Shown: positions 41,091 to 51,168, numbered from the stretch's first letter. The stretch is DNA of 64,000 nt from Acetobacteraceae bacterium (GCA_027482245.1 JAIXWG010000007.1:91862-155861), one strand, 5' to 3'. The notes: generated from the letters alone by a model not told the origin. Numbers and translations: made by a program.

Positions 41091-42245
41091 GTGATCATCC
41101 GTCCCGAGTTGCCTCATCCGGACGCCTTTGCACTGGACCTCTACGCCGCGGTCCTGGACGGTCGCAGCATCACGAGCGCCCTGGTGCCCCTCGCCAGGCG
41201 GCTCGGCACCAGCACCCATGCCGTGCACCTGATGCGCTTCGCGCATGGCACGCCGCGCGACAGCCGGTCTGAGGGCAGCCCGAACACGGCGCCGGAGGTG
41301 ATGGCCGAATATGGCCGCTTCTGGATCCGCCACGACCCCTGGGCGCAGGCGGCGGCCCAGGCGCCGGACGGCGTTCTGAACATGGCACGCGTCGTGGCGC
41401 CGGACCTGTTCGGCCTGACGCCGATCTGGAACGAATGGGCGGCGCCCCGCGACGGCGCCTTCAACTGCATGGCGGCGCTGGTTCATTCGCCCGGCGGCAT
41501 CGTCGGCGGCGTCGCCTTCCATCGCTCCGTCCGCCAGGCCGCGTTCGCCCGGACGGAGGAGGAGATGCTCCGCCCCTACTACCCCGCCATCCGGCGCGCC
41601 CTGGTGGCGGAAGCGCGGCTGGCGACGGCGGGGTGGGAACAGGTGCGGGCGCTGCGCGCCGGCTTCGCGGCGCTGCGCCAGGGCGTCATGCTGCTGGACC
41701 GCCACCGCCGCATCGTCGTCACCAACCCCGCGCTGGAGATGATGGTGGCGGAGGATGACGGCCTGTCCTTCGTGCCCGATGGCGGGCTGAGTTCCTTCGA
41801 CCCGCAGGCGCGCCAGGCGCTGGCGCGCGGCGTCGGCGCGGCAATCCTGGCGCTGGACGGCAAGGTGAAGATGATGCCGGACGCGGCGGGGTTGACCCTG
41901 CCGCGGCGATCCGGCGGCGCGCCCTGGCTGGTGCAGGTCCTGCCGCTGCGCGGGCTGGAAGCGCTCGGCATGCCGGAAGGCTTCACCGGCGTGATGCTGC
42001 TGGTGACGGATGACGAACAGCGCCCGCGGCCGCGCGCGCCGCTGCTGCGCCAGGCCTTCGGGCTGACCGCGGCGGAAGGGGCGCTGGCGGCGGCGCTGGC
42101 GGCGGGCAAGACGGTTGCGGAGCATGCCGCGACGCGGCGCATCTCGGTGGAGACGGCGCGGAGCCAACTCGCCGCCATCCGCCGCAAGACGGGCTGCCGC
42201 CGCCAGGCGGAACTGACGGCGCTGCTGGCCCGTCTGACGGGCTGA
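41091..42245 (+). CDS. LuxR-type transcriptional regulator with PAS-like region
   Basis: 384 residues starting at GTG 41091. The C-terminal 65 residues form a LuxR-like helix-turn-helix (FGLTAAEGALAAALAAGKTV, then ISVETARSQLAAIRRKTGCR). A PAS-like part lies before it (QGVMLLDRHRRIVVTNPALE). The N-terminal 180 residues are an uncharacterised sensor-like region common to such one-protein regulators. Divergent from fdhD, 154 bases apart, so it may control fdhD-mobA or formate metabolism; that is inference from position only. Confidence 0.82.
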   Translation: MIIRPELPHPDAFALDLYAAVLDGRSITSALVPLARRLGTSTHAVHLMRFAHGTPRDSRSEGSPNTAPEVMAEYGRFWIRHDPWAQAAAQAPDGVLNMARVVAPDLFGLTPIWNEWAAPRDGAFNCMAALVHSPGGIVGGVAFHRSVRQAAFARTEEEMLRPYYPAIRRALVAEARLATAGWEQVRALRAGFAALRQGVMLLDRHRRIVVTNPALEMMVAEDDGLSFVPDGGLSSFDPQARQALARGVGAAILALDGKVKMMPDAAGLTLPRRSGGAPWLVQVLPLRGLEALGMPEGFTGVMLLVTDDEQRPRPRAPLLRQAFGLTAAEGALAAALAAGKTVAEHAATRRISVETARSQLAAIRRKTGCRRQAELTALLARLTG

Positions 42246-42248
42246 GCC

Positions 42249-42704
42249 TCAGTCGCCCCGCAGCACGAAGGGCCGCAGCAGCATGGCGGTGCCCCAGCCC
42301 CAGGCGCCGTTCAGCAGCACGGCCCGCCAGATGGTGATGGAGTTGCCGCCGCCCCACATGGGCAGGCCCTTCATCTGCGCGACGACGGTGAAGCCGACCA
42401 GCGTCGCGACCAGGCCGATGACGAAGCCGCCCATCAGGTCCGGGATGCGCACCCAGCGGATCAGCGCCGCCAGCAGGATCCCCCAGACGCCGCCCCAGAA
42501 GGCCAGCGACACCACCTGCGGCACGCCGAGCGGCGGCACCGGCCGCAGGTTGAAGCCCTGCGCCTGCGGGCGGAAGGCATCCGCCGCACCCGTCACTGCC
42601 TTGATCAGCGGGAACTGGTGGTACAGCACCCAGACCGTCCCCTGGTGGAAGACGATCACCGCGAGCGCCCCGCAGATGAACCCGAAGAGCAGGACCTTCT
42701 TCAC
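42249..42704 (-). CDS. conserved inner-membrane protein of unknown function
   Basis: 151 residues with four hydrophobic segments: KKVLLFGFICGALAVIVFHQ, VVSLAFWGGVWGILLAALI, MGGFVIGLVATLVGFTVV and WRAVLLNGAWGWGTAMLL. GTG 42704 is preferred because GGAG lies eight bases upstream; a TTG at 42728 is possible. No recognised family. Convergent with the LuxR gene, three bases apart. Confidence 0.75.
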   Translation of the reverse strand: MKKVLLFGFICGALAVIVFHQGTVWVLYHQFPLIKAVTGAADAFRPQAQGFNLRPVPPLGVPQVVSLAFWGGVWGILLAALIRWVRIPDLMGGFVIGLVATLVGFTVVAQMKGLPMWGGGNSITIWRAVLLNGAWGWGTAMLLRPFVLRGD

Positions 42705-42775
42705 GCCGCGACTCCGTATTGGGGACAAGGCGAATCTAGAACGCTCGGCCCTGTCCCGCCACCCGATGCAGGCCC

Positions 42776-45064
42776 CTACCGATGCGCCGCGCGCAGCAGC
42801 AGGTCCTGCGGCCGCGCCAGCGCCTGCGTGCCGGTGACGGTGTTGTTCAGGTAGAACTCGTCCCGCGGGAAGACATCCGTCAGCGTCGCGCCGACCCGTG
42901 GCGTGTTGGGGTTCCAGGCCAGGGGGGCACGGCTGAACAGGCCCGCATAGTCGGTGAAGGCCGTGTTGCCGCGCGCGAGGTGCGCCTGCACCGCCGGTTC
43001 GGCGAAGCGCCGCGCCAGGGCCTGCGCGTCATAGGGGATGGGCCGGTCCGACCCGATGATGACGGAGGACGGCATCAGCAGCAGCGTGTGGGGGAAGACG
43101 GTGCTGAAGGTCTCCACCACGCGCTCCGTCGGCGCCCACTGGACATAGATGCCACCCGGCGCCAGGCGGCGGCGCACCTGCTGCAGGAATTCCTCCGAAT
43201 AGAGCAGGCCGGAATGGGAGCCCTCCGGCAGGATCGCATCGGCCTGGATCACGTCGTACAGCTGCTCGCCCTTTGACAGCGCGCGGCGCCCGTCGCCGTA
43301 TTCCAGCTGCCAGCGCGGGTTGCGGAACATCTCGGCGATCGGGCCGCGGGGATGCCGTTCCCCGATCTGGTGCAGCGCCGTCAGCACGGGGCCGACGAGT
43401 TCGATCGCGCGGACCTGCTGCGTCGCCGGGGATACGCCGGCCGCCCAGGGCGTGCCGCCCGATCCGATGCCGATGCACAGCACCATCTTCGGATCGGGAT
43501 GGACCAGCGGGCCCACCGCGCCCAGGAACTGGTGGATCGGCAGGAAGGGGATGCGGCCCTGGCTGAAGCCCTGGATGAAGAAGGGGCCGTGCGGGCCGTC
43601 CTGGCCCGGCAGGTTGTCGTCGCGGAAGAAGGCGACGCCGGACCGGTCTTCCGCCCAGGCGACCACATGATTGGGCTGTTCGGCGTGCAGGCGCGACCAC
43701 AGCGCGGCATTGCCGGGCAGCAGGAACAGGGACAGGGCGCAGGCGCCGGCCAGCGCCATCTCCGGCCGCCGGCCGCGGCCCTCCTTCCAAAGCCATCCCG
43801 CCAGCAGCAGCAGCGACAGCACTGCCAGCAACTGCAAGGTGCCCGCGGTGCCGAGGAGGTGGAAGGTGACGATGCCCGTGCCGATGGACCCCGCCGCATT
43901 GCCGAGGATGTTGGCCAGCTGGACCCAGCCGACGCGCGCGCCGACCGAGGCCAGGTCCTGCTGCACCGCCCGCTGCACGAAGGGGAAGGTCATGCCGATG
44001 AGGAAGGAGGGCGGGCCCACCACCAGCAGCGTCAGGATCACCGTCGTCGCCAGGCCGCCGCCCCGCAGCCGCTGCACATCGGCCGAGAGGAACTGGTTGA
44101 TCGGCCAGTAGGGCAGGGCGATGAACAGCGCCAGGATCAGCGCCGCGGCCAGCGCGAAGCCGCCAGCCTGGGTGATGAAGAAGGCCGGGCGGGGGTCCTT
44201 CATGGTGCGCACCATGCGCGCCGCGACCGCCATGCCGAGCCCGTCCGCCAGCAGGAAGATGCCGAGCACGGTCGGGAAGAGGTAGGCGTGGTACTGCCCG
44301 ACCTGGCCCAGCAGCCGCACCCAGACGATCTCCAGCGCCACGATCACGTAGCCCGACAGGAAGACCAGCAGGCACCACAGCTTGAGGCTGCCGAAGGGCT
44401 CCGCCGTGCCGGCCGCCTGCGCGGCCCGGACGGCCGGCTTCGGCGCCTCCCGCCCCAGGCCCGGGATCAGCGTCAGCGCCAGGGCGGCGGCCAGCAGGTC
44501 TAGCCCCGCCGCCAGCACCAGCGCGCCGACGAAGCCGAGATTGCCGACGATGAACCACCCACCCAGCAGCGCGCCGAGGCCCGCGCCCAGCGTGTTCAGG
44601 CCGTAGAGGCTGCTGATCCGCTCCGCCACCGTATCCAGGCTGGTCGCGATGGCGCGCGCCAGCAGCGGCAGGGAGGCGCCCATCAGCGTGGTCGGCAGCA
44701 CCAGCCCCGCGAAGCACAGCGCGAAGATGGCGATGGGCGCATCCACCACGCCCGCCAGGTCCATGGCCAGGAAGTCGTAGAGGAAGAACTTCGACAGCAG
44801 GGCGAAGAGCGCCACGCCGCCTTCCGCCAGGGCGAAGCCGATCATCGCATGGCGGGGGGACAGGCGGTCCGCCACCTTGGCGCCGACGATGGAGCCGAGC
44901 CCCAGCCCCGCCAGGAAGGCGCCCACCACCAGCGCGGCGGAGATCGTGTCCGACCCCGCGAAGATGCCGAGCATCCGTTGCCAGACGATCTGGCAGAGCA
45001 GCGCGCCGAAGCCCGAGCAGAAGAATGCGATGGCCAAGCGTGGCATCGGCCGCCCCTTATCCAT
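42776..45064 (-). CDS. fused MFS-like membrane / spermidine-synthase-like protein
   Basis: 762 residues. The first 450 hold about 12 to 14 transmembrane helices beginning AIAFFCSGFGALLCQIVWQR, the typical start of this group (FFxSGxxALxYQxxWxR). The C-terminal 300 residues are a soluble spermidine-synthase-like Rossmann domain: MVLCIGIGSGGTPWAAG for the SAM-type site, then YDVIQADAILPEGSHSGLLY, in place of the aminopropyltransferase D-motifs. Function of this fusion family is not established; polyamine synthesis cannot be assumed. ATG 45064 gives MDKGRPMPRLAI; MPRL six codons later is an alternative. Confidence 0.85.
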   Translation of the reverse strand: MDKGRPMPRLAIAFFCSGFGALLCQIVWQRMLGIFAGSDTISAALVVGAFLAGLGLGSIVGAKVADRLSPRHAMIGFALAEGGVALFALLSKFFLYDFLAMDLAGVVDAPIAIFALCFAGLVLPTTLMGASLPLLARAIATSLDTVAERISSLYGLNTLGAGLGALLGGWFIVGNLGFVGALVLAAGLDLLAAALALTLIPGLGREAPKPAVRAAQAAGTAEPFGSLKLWCLLVFLSGYVIVALEIVWVRLLGQVGQYHAYLFPTVLGIFLLADGLGMAVAARMVRTMKDPRPAFFITQAGGFALAAALILALFIALPYWPINQFLSADVQRLRGGGLATTVILTLLVVGPPSFLIGMTFPFVQRAVQQDLASVGARVGWVQLANILGNAAGSIGTGIVTFHLLGTAGTLQLLAVLSLLLLAGWLWKEGRGRRPEMALAGACALSLFLLPGNAALWSRLHAEQPNHVVAWAEDRSGVAFFRDDNLPGQDGPHGPFFIQGFSQGRIPFLPIHQFLGAVGPLVHPDPKMVLCIGIGSGGTPWAAGVSPATQQVRAIELVGPVLTALHQIGERHPRGPIAEMFRNPRWQLEYGDGRRALSKGEQLYDVIQADAILPEGSHSGLLYSEEFLQQVRRRLAPGGIYVQWAPTERVVETFSTVFPHTLLLMPSSVIIGSDRPIPYDAQALARRFAEPAVQAHLARGNTAFTDYAGLFSRAPLAWNPNTPRVGATLTDVFPRDEFYLNNTVTGTQALARPQDLLLRAAHR

Positions 45065-45260
45065 GATCCAGCCCGCGAGCCCCCCTGGTGCGGGTGCGGG
45101 ATCATTCAGTGCAAACTGCGTCAGTATTGCGGCGGTGTCACCCCTGGGTAATGCCAAACGCATGGCTTGGGCATTCGCTCAGGCCTCCCCCTGGGGTCCC
45201 CTTGCGGGCTTCGCCGGGCCCGCGCACCCTCCCGGACCATCGATTGGGGGAGCCGCTCAG

Positions 45261-46802
45261 GTGAACGGAGCAGAGAGTCTGGTGCACACCTTGCTGGGGG
45301 CGGGGGTGGATACCTGTTTCGCCAACCCGGGCACCAGCGAGATGCATTTTGTCGCGGCGCTGGACCGCATCCCCGGCATGCGCTGCGTGCTGGGGCTGCA
45401 GGAGAATGTCGTCACCGGCATGGCGGATGGCTACTGGCGCATGGCGGGCAAGCCGGCGGCGACGCTGCTGCATTGCGGCCCGGGCCTCGCGAACGGCCTT
45501 GCCAATCTGCACAATGCCCGCCGCGCCCGCTCCGCCATCATCAACTGCGTGGGCGACCAGGCGACCTACCACCGGCCGCTGGATGCGCAGCTGACCGCGG
45601 ATACCGAAGGCTTCGCGCGCGCCGTCTCCGGCTGGACGCGGACCGTGGCGCGGGCGGATGAGGTCGGGCGCGATGCCGCGGCCGCCGTGCAGGCGGCGCT
45701 GACTTCCCCCGGCCAGATCGCGACCTTGATCCTGCCCTCCGACACCTGCTGGGACGAGGCGCCGGGCGGCCCGGCCGCGGCGCTGCCCGTGCCCGCGCGG
45801 CCGCAGGCGGACCCCCATGCCGTGCGCAACGCGGCCCGCGTGCTGCGGGAACGCTCCAACGTGCTGATCCTGCTCGGCGGCCTCGCCCTGACGGAGGAGG
45901 CGCAGGCGCTGGCCTGGCGCATCGGCCAGGCGACGGGGGCCTCCATCCTGGCGGAGATGTCGAACGCCAAGGTGCCGCGCGGCCGCGGGCGGATGCAGCT
46001 GGAACGCGTGCCCTATCCGGCGGACCTGGCGATCGAGGCGCTGAAGCCCTTCACCACCATCATCCTGGTGAACAGCAAGGCCCCCGTCGGCTTCTTCGCC
46101 TATCCGAACAAGCCGTCCCGCCACCACCGGGAGGATGCGGACATCGTCCTGCTGACGCGCTACGAGGCCGACCCGATCCAGGCCCTGACCGCGCTGGCGG
46201 ACGAGCTCGGCGCCGGCCCCGCCGCCATCCCGGACCCCGGCCCGCGCCCCGACCCCGTGCGCGGCAAGCCGACGCCGGAAGGCCTCGCCCAGACGCTGGC
46301 GGCGCTGATGCCGGAGAATGCGGTCATCGCCGATGAAAGCGTCTCCTTCGGCCGCGGCTTCTACAAGTTCACCCACAATGCGCCGGCGCATGACTGGGTG
46401 CACATCACCGGCGGAGCCATCGGCTGCGGGATCCCGCTGGCGACTGGTGCCGCGATCGGCGCGCCCGGCCGCCGCGTGATCAACCTGCAGGCCGATGGGT
46501 CGGGCATGTACACGCTGCAGGCGCTCTGGACCCAGGCGCGGGAGAGGCTGCCGATCACGACGATCGTCATCTCCAACCGCAAGTACCAGATCCTGCTGGG
46601 TGAATATCAGGGCGTCGGCGCCAATCCCGGCCGCACGGCCATGGACATGATGGACCTCGGCAATCCCGACCTCGATTGGGTGAAGCTGGCGAACGGCATG
46701 GGCGTGGAAGCGGCGCGGACCGGCACGCTGGAAGGGGTCGCGGACCTCATGCAGCAGAGCTTCGCCTCCGAGGCGCCCTTCCTGATCGAGATGGAGGTCT
46801 GA
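45261..46802 (+). CDS. thiamine-diphosphate enzyme, acetolactate-synthase-like
   Basis: 513 residues, three-domain ThDP fold. LGLQENVVTGMADGYWRM contains the catalytic Glu of the pyrimidine domain, and LQADGSGMYTLQALWTQAR with the later NRKYQIL forms the Mg/ThDP motif. It is shorter than true IlvB (about 570) and has no regulatory subunit beside it, so it is probably a decarboxylase or lyase of another substrate. The following SDR starts after two bases; the two probably act together. GTG start preceded by a weak site. Confidence 0.82.
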   Translation: MNGAESLVHTLLGAGVDTCFANPGTSEMHFVAALDRIPGMRCVLGLQENVVTGMADGYWRMAGKPAATLLHCGPGLANGLANLHNARRARSAIINCVGDQATYHRPLDAQLTADTEGFARAVSGWTRTVARADEVGRDAAAAVQAALTSPGQIATLILPSDTCWDEAPGGPAAALPVPARPQADPHAVRNAARVLRERSNVLILLGGLALTEEAQALAWRIGQATGASILAEMSNAKVPRGRGRMQLERVPYPADLAIEALKPFTTIILVNSKAPVGFFAYPNKPSRHHREDADIVLLTRYEADPIQALTALADELGAGPAAIPDPGPRPDPVRGKPTPEGLAQTLAALMPENAVIADESVSFGRGFYKFTHNAPAHDWVHITGGAIGCGIPLATGAAIGAPGRRVINLQADGSGMYTLQALWTQARERLPITTIVISNRKYQILLGEYQGVGANPGRTAMDMMDLGNPDLDWVKLANGMGVEAARTGTLEGVADLMQQSFASEAPFLIEMEV

Positions 46803-46804
46803 AC

Positions 46805-47584
46805 ATGGCCATGGACATGGGCGTCGCCGGCAAGCGCGTGCTGGTCACCGGCGGGTCGAAGGGAATCGGGCTGGCCTGCGCGGAAGGTTTTGCCCGCGAA
46901 GGCGCGGATGTGGTGCTGGTGGGGCGGGACCCCGCCGCACTCTCCGCCGCCGCCGACAAGGTGCGGGGCGCCGCACAGGTGCGGGTGGAGACGCTGGCCG
47001 CCGACCTCTCCAACCCCGAGGAGCGGGAGCGGGTGCACGCCGCCCACCCGCAGATCGACATCCTGGTGAACAATGCGGGCGCCATCCCCTCGGGCCGCCT
47101 GCAGGACATCCCCATCGCGCGGTGGCAGCAGGCCTGGGACCTGAAGGTCATGGGCTACATCCACCTCTGCCAGCTCTACCTGCCGGGGATGGAGGAGAAG
47201 CGCGCGGGCGTCATCTGCAACATCATCGGCATGGCCGGCCGCGCGCCGCGCATGGGGTATGTCTGCGGTGGCGCCGGCAATGCGGCGCTGATCGCCTTCA
47301 CCTCGGCGCTCGGCGGCGCGACGCAGGCGATGGGCGTGCGGGTCTTCGGCATCAACCCCGCCGCGACGCGGACGGACCGGATGGAGACGCAGGCCCGCGT
47401 CAACGCCCGCCTGAAGTTCGGCGACGAGGAACGCTGGGCGGAGACGCTGACCGGCCTGCCCTTCGGCCGGCCGATCGAAGCGGTCGAGATCGCGGACCTG
47501 ACCGTGTTCCTGTCCGGGCCTCGCGGCGCCTATGTGAACGGCACCGTCGTCGATGTGGATGGCGGGGGGATGTTCCGGGGGTAG
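46805..47584 (+). CDS. short-chain dehydrogenase-like protein without catalytic Tyr/Lys
   Basis: 259 residues with normal SDR cofactor loop VTGGSKGIGLA and NNAGAIPSG, and the usual C-terminal NGTVVDVDGG. At the catalytic site, where YxxxK is expected before the AAL helix, the sequence is YVCGGAGNAALIAF: the Tyr and Lys positions hold Gly and Asn, and the Ser strand reads NIIGMAG. It may bind NAD(P) without reducing a carbonyl in the standard way, or use another chemistry. Directly downstream of the ThDP enzyme. Confidence 0.85.
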   Translation: MAMDMGVAGKRVLVTGGSKGIGLACAEGFAREGADVVLVGRDPAALSAAADKVRGAAQVRVETLAADLSNPEERERVHAAHPQIDILVNNAGAIPSGRLQDIPIARWQQAWDLKVMGYIHLCQLYLPGMEEKRAGVICNIIGMAGRAPRMGYVCGGAGNAALIAFTSALGGATQAMGVRVFGINPAATRTDRMETQARVNARLKFGDEERWAETLTGLPFGRPIEAVEIADLTVFLSGPRGAYVNGTVVDVDGGGMFRG

Positions 47585-47596
47585 GGCCCGGGCGCC

Positions 47597-48808
47597 CTAC
47601 TCCGCCGGCCGCGCCGCCACCGGGCGCGGCGGCGCGCCGGGCCTCGTGACCCACTGGCCGAAGCGGCGGGCCCAGCGGATCCCCGCCGCATCGACGATCG
47701 CCGCATAGGGCGCGGCCAGGGCCAGCACCACGCCGACATAGACCAGCAGGTTCAGCAGCAGCGTCAGGTCGCCGCGCGGCAGCGCCAGGAACATCGCCGC
47801 GGATAGCGAGCAAAGCACGACGAGGTGCAGCAGGTAGGCGCTGTAGGAGAGGTCGCCGAGCCGTTGCAGCGGCCGCGCCGCCAGCCAGCGCCCGCCGAAG
47901 CCCCGCGACACCGCCGCCACCAGGCAGACCGCGCCCACCATGTTGTAGAGCGGCACGTTGAAGAAGACCTGGTCCGGCGCGGTGAAGGGCGCGGGCAGCC
48001 AGGAATAGGGCGCATGGCCCGGCAGGTAGGCCCCCATGAACAGGCCGAAGACCGCGAGAACCGGCACGGCCCGCGGCGGGATCCGCACCGTGTTCACCAG
48101 CGCGCCCCCCAGCATCACCAGGACAAAGATCGCGAAGGGGCCGAAGACCAGAGCGGCCAGCACCGCGAAGCACAGCACCGGCACCGCGCGCACGCCATGC
48201 GGCATGGACAGGAACAGCAGCAGGATCATCAGCGCGCCGAGGAATTCGTAACGCACGGTCCAGAGCGCGCTGTTGAAGTGGGACTCGCCTGTCATCACCA
48301 CGCGCCAGGCCAGGTCCTGCAGCGCATTCGCCAGCGTCATCTCCGCCGGCGGCATCTGCGTGCCGATGATGACGGAGCCGGTCTGCGCCGCCAGCGCCTG
48401 CGTCTGGTAGAGCCCGCCCTGGGCCAGCAGCCAGGACAGCAGCACCACCGGCGCCATGGCGACCGTCAGCCGGATGTAGCGGCCCCAGAGGGTGACGCGC
48501 AGGCGCTCCGCCCGCCCGGCGTAATAGGGCAGGGTGAAGACGTAGCCGGAGAGCGCGAAGAAGGTCATCACCGCGAAATTGCCACCGGTGAGCAGGGACA
48601 CCCCCGGCACCCTCAGCCACGGCGCCAGCCAATGCGGGTCCGCCGTCGGCGGGAACATGGGCGGGCTGAAGGGCGTCAGCGCATCCGGCACATAGGCCAT
48701 GATGAAGTGCACGATCATGATCTGCACGCAGAGCACGCCGCGCAGCCCATTCAACCCGGCGTGGCGCGCCCCGCCCCCGACCTCGACCGCCGCGCCGCCC
48801 AGCGCCAT
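47597..48808 (-). CDS. acyltransferase 3 (OafA/YrhL) membrane protein
   Basis: 403 residues, about ten helices. Acyltransferase-3 proteins acetylate or otherwise acylate surface sugars. Seen: GLNGLRGVLCVQIMIVHFIM with the conserved Arg and His near the start (the typical pair is His in this helix), FFALSGYVFTLPYY, LWTVRYEFLGALM with the conserved Glu, and LSYSAYLLHLVVL. No SGNH domain is attached. The substrate is unknown; murA downstream is not necessarily related. It converges with the SDR gene. Confidence 0.85.
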   Translation of the reverse strand: MALGGAAVEVGGGARHAGLNGLRGVLCVQIMIVHFIMAYVPDALTPFSPPMFPPTADPHWLAPWLRVPGVSLLTGGNFAVMTFFALSGYVFTLPYYAGRAERLRVTLWGRYIRLTVAMAPVVLLSWLLAQGGLYQTQALAAQTGSVIIGTQMPPAEMTLANALQDLAWRVVMTGESHFNSALWTVRYEFLGALMILLLFLSMPHGVRAVPVLCFAVLAALVFGPFAIFVLVMLGGALVNTVRIPPRAVPVLAVFGLFMGAYLPGHAPYSWLPAPFTAPDQVFFNVPLYNMVGAVCLVAAVSRGFGGRWLAARPLQRLGDLSYSAYLLHLVVLCSLSAAMFLALPRGDLTLLLNLLVYVGVVLALAAPYAAIVDAAGIRWARRFGQWVTRPGAPPRPVAARPAE

Positions 48809-48878
48809 GCGATGCCGTTCCCCCGTCCCGTGTCAGGCGCCGATCGCATCATGCGGCACCAGGCCCGTCCAGCCGGCG

Positions 48879-50132
48879 TCAGACCCGTTCGATATCCGCA
48901 CCGACCGCGCCGAGCTTCCGCTCGATCGATTCATAGCCGCGGTCGAGGTGATAGACGCGGTTGACGATCGTCTCCCCCTGCGCCGCCAGCCCGGCCAGCA
49001 CCAGGCTGACGCTGGCCCGCAAATCCGTCGCCATCACCGGCGCGCCACTCAGCTTCGGCACGCCGCGGACGATGGCGCTCTGGCCATGATACTTGATGCG
49101 GGCCCCCATGCGCATGAGCTCCGGCACATGCATGAAGCGGTTCTCGAAGATCGTCTCCGTGATCATGGAGGCGCCTTCGGCGACGCACATCAGCGCCATG
49201 AACTGCGCCTGCATGTCGGTGGCGAAGCCGGGGAAGGGCTCCGTCATCACATCGGCGCCGCGCAGGCCGTTGAGCCGCGTGACGCGCAAGCCGCCATGCT
49301 CCTCCGCCACATCGACGCCGGCCTCCCGCATCACGCGGACCACGGCGCCGAGATCGACCATCCTGGCACCTTCAAGGAACACCGACCCGCCCGTGATGGC
49401 CGCGGCGCAGGCATAGGTGCCGGCCTCGATCCGGTCGGGGATGATGGGGTGGGTCGCGGCGCCGAGCGACTTGACGCCCTCCACCACCAGACGATCGGTG
49501 CCGATGCCCTCGATCCGCGCCCCCATGCGCATCAGGCACATGGCGAGGTCGCCGATCTCCGGCTCCCGCGCCGCATTCACCAGTTCCGTCGTGCCCTCCG
49601 CCAGGCAGGCGGCCATCAGCAGGTTTTCCGTGGCGCCCACGCTGACCTGCGGGAAGATGATCCGGGCACCCCTGAGACCCTGCGGCGCCTTCGCATGCAT
49701 GTAGCCGCCTTCGAGGTCGAAGACGGCGCCCATCTGCTCCAGCCCCTTGATGTGCAGATCGACCGGTCGCGTGCCGATGGCACAACCGCCCGGCAGGCTC
49801 ACCCGCGCCTCCCCGAACCGCGCCACCAGCGGACCCATCACCAGCACGGAAGCGCGCATCTTGCGCACGAGGTCATAGGGCGCCTCGAGGTTGCTGGCCG
49901 CGCCCGACATGGTCAGTGTCCGCGCCGCCCGGTCATGCACCACCGTCAGCCCATGCTGGGCCAGCAGATGCCGCATGGTCGCGATATCCGCGAGGTCCGG
50001 CGCATTCGTCAGCACCAGCGGCCCATCACTGAGCAACCCCGCCGCCATCAAGGGCAGGGTCGCATTCTTGGCCCCCCCGATCGGAATGCTCCCGTTGAGC
50101 GGCCTGCCCCCGCGAATGCGAATACGGTCCAT
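48879..50132 (-). CDS. murA: UDP-N-acetylglucosamine 1-carboxyvinyltransferase
   Basis: First committed step of peptidoglycan synthesis: enolpyruvyl transfer from PEP to UDP-GlcNAc. 417 residues with the EPSP-like two-domain fold: [13 protein letters not shown] with the catalytic Lys, Cys117 in [16 protein letters not shown] (the fosfomycin-target Cys, present here), and [19 protein letters not shown] near the end. The start MDRIRIRGG at 50132 is the usual one. The multi-hairpin repeat lies just upstream. Confidence 0.97.
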   Translation of the reverse strand: MDRIRIRGGRPLNGSIPIGGAKNATLPLMAAGLLSDGPLVLTNAPDLADIATMRHLLAQHGLTVVHDRAARTLTMSGAASNLEAPYDLVRKMRASVLVMGPLVARFGEARVSLPGGCAIGTRPVDLHIKGLEQMGAVFDLEGGYMHAKAPQGLRGARIIFPQVSVGATENLLMAACLAEGTTELVNAAREPEIGDLAMCLMRMGARIEGIGTDRLVVEGVKSLGAATHPIIPDRIEAGTYACAAAITGGSVFLEGARMVDLGAVVRVMREAGVDVAEEHGGLRVTRLNGLRGADVMTEPFPGFATDMQAQFMALMCVAEGASMITETIFENRFMHVPELMRMGARIKYHGQSAIVRGVPKLSGAPVMATDLRASVSLVLAGLAAQGETIVNRVYHLDRGYESIERKLGAVGADIERV

Positions 50133-50171
50133 GGCGCGTGGCCTCCGAGGCTAGAACGTGGCGCTGGTTAT

Positions 50172-50365
50172 GCGAGGGGCGCTGCCCCTCGCGCTCCCCG
50201 CCGAGGGGCAGCGGCCCCTCGGAACCCCCTTCATGGGGTCAGGGGAGAGGGGCCGTGGCGCCCGCTGGTCCGGCTGTCCCGCCGGCCCCTCTCCCCTGAC
50301 CCCATCATGCCGCGGTCCAGGGTCCCGCTGGACCCTGGTGGGGGGTGCCGGGGGGCAAAGCCCCC
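50172..50365. repeat. multi-hairpin intergenic repeat, copy B
   Basis: Second copy of the element at 691-890 with the same hairpin order: 50172-50179/50185-50192, 50201-50208/50215-50222, the 22-bp stem 50233-50254/50284-50305, 50317-50325/50330-50338 and 50351-50356/50360-50365. The loop of the long stem is unrelated in the two copies, while the stems are conserved. It fills the gap between dcd and murA, both minus-strand genes. Confidence 0.85.
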
Positions 50366-50388
50366 TGGCAAGGCCCCCCGCGCCACCC

Positions 50389-50943
50389 TCAGAGCCGCGG
50401 CAGCGACACGCCGCGTTGGCGCATGTATTTGCCTTGGCGGTCGGCGTAGCTGGTTTCGGGGGCGCTGGCGCCTTGCAGGAACAGGAACTGGCAGATGCCT
50501 TCGTTCGCGTAGATGCGGGCGGGGAGAGGGGTGGTGTTGCTGATCTCGATCGTGACCTGGCCTTCCCATTCCGGTTCCAGGGGCGTGACGTTCACGATCA
50601 GGCCGCAGCGCGCGTAGGTGGATTTGCCGAGGCAGATCACCAGCACGTCGCGCGGGATGCGGAAGTATTCGATGGTGTGGCACAGCACGAAGCTGTTGGG
50701 CGGGATGATGCAGGTGTCGCCCCGCCGCGTGACGAACCCCTGGTCCGAGAACACCTTCGGATCGACGATCGCATTGTCGACGTTGGTGAAGATCTTGAAT
50801 TCGTCGGCCAGGCGCGCGTCGTAGCCGTAGGAGGAGAGGCCGTAGCTGATCACGCCCTCTCGCCGCTGGCTTTCGACGAAGGGTTCGATCATGGCCTTGT
50901 CCTGGGCCATCTGGCGGATCCAGGTGTCGGGCATGATGGGCAT
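50389..50943 (-). CDS. dcd: dCTP deaminase
   Basis: Deaminates dCTP to dUTP, the entry to dTTP synthesis. 184 residues: [53 protein letters not shown] and the C-terminal [14 protein letters not shown], all family-typical. The start giving [11 protein letters not shown] is chosen by the family N-terminus. Confidence 0.97.
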   Translation of the reverse strand: MPIMPDTWIRQMAQDKAMIEPFVESQRREGVISYGLSSYGYDARLADEFKIFTNVDNAIVDPKVFSDQGFVTRRGDTCIIPPNSFVLCHTIEYFRIPRDVLVICLGKSTYARCGLIVNVTPLEPEWEGQVTIEISNTTPLPARIYANEGICQFLFLQGASAPETSYADRQGKYMRQRGVSLPRL

Positions 50944-51003
50944 GGGGTGGGGCGGTCCTCAGCGCGTCGGGGCGCAGGGGTTACCCCACAAGGGCCGGGG
51001 GGG

Positions 51004-51168
51004 CTAGCCCTTCGGTTCCGGCGGGGGTGGTGGCGGGGCGGGCGGGTCTTCCGCCCGGGCGCGGGCCTGGGCCTTCCGCTTGCGCAGGTTCTCCCGCAGC
51101 GCGGCGGCCAGGCGGGCCTCGCGTTCCGCCTTGCTGCCGGGGGGCGGGGGGGCGGGCTTGTCGGCCAT
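51004..51168 (-). CDS. 54-residue basic, proline-rich protein
   Basis: A short frame with a proline run, a basic amphipathic helix (EREARLAAALRENLRKRKAQ) and a second proline run. The ATG overlaps the stop of the TctC-type gene by one base (TGATG), a coupling seen several times in this window. Similar tiny Arg/Ala-rich proteins are common in alphaproteobacteria; no function is known. The helix supports real coding. Confidence 0.55.
   Translation of the reverse strand: MADKPAPPPPGSKAEREARLAAALRENLRKRKAQARARAEDPPAPPPPPPEPKG

Noticed and set aside
42776..45064. True spermidine synthase
   Set aside because: The long membrane part and altered C-terminal motifs mark a different fusion family.
45065..45260. 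Imperfect inverted repeat aatgcc...gggcatt before the ThDP enzyme as an operator
   Set aside because: Arms are short and imperfect, and no regulator gene is adjacent; not strong enough to list.
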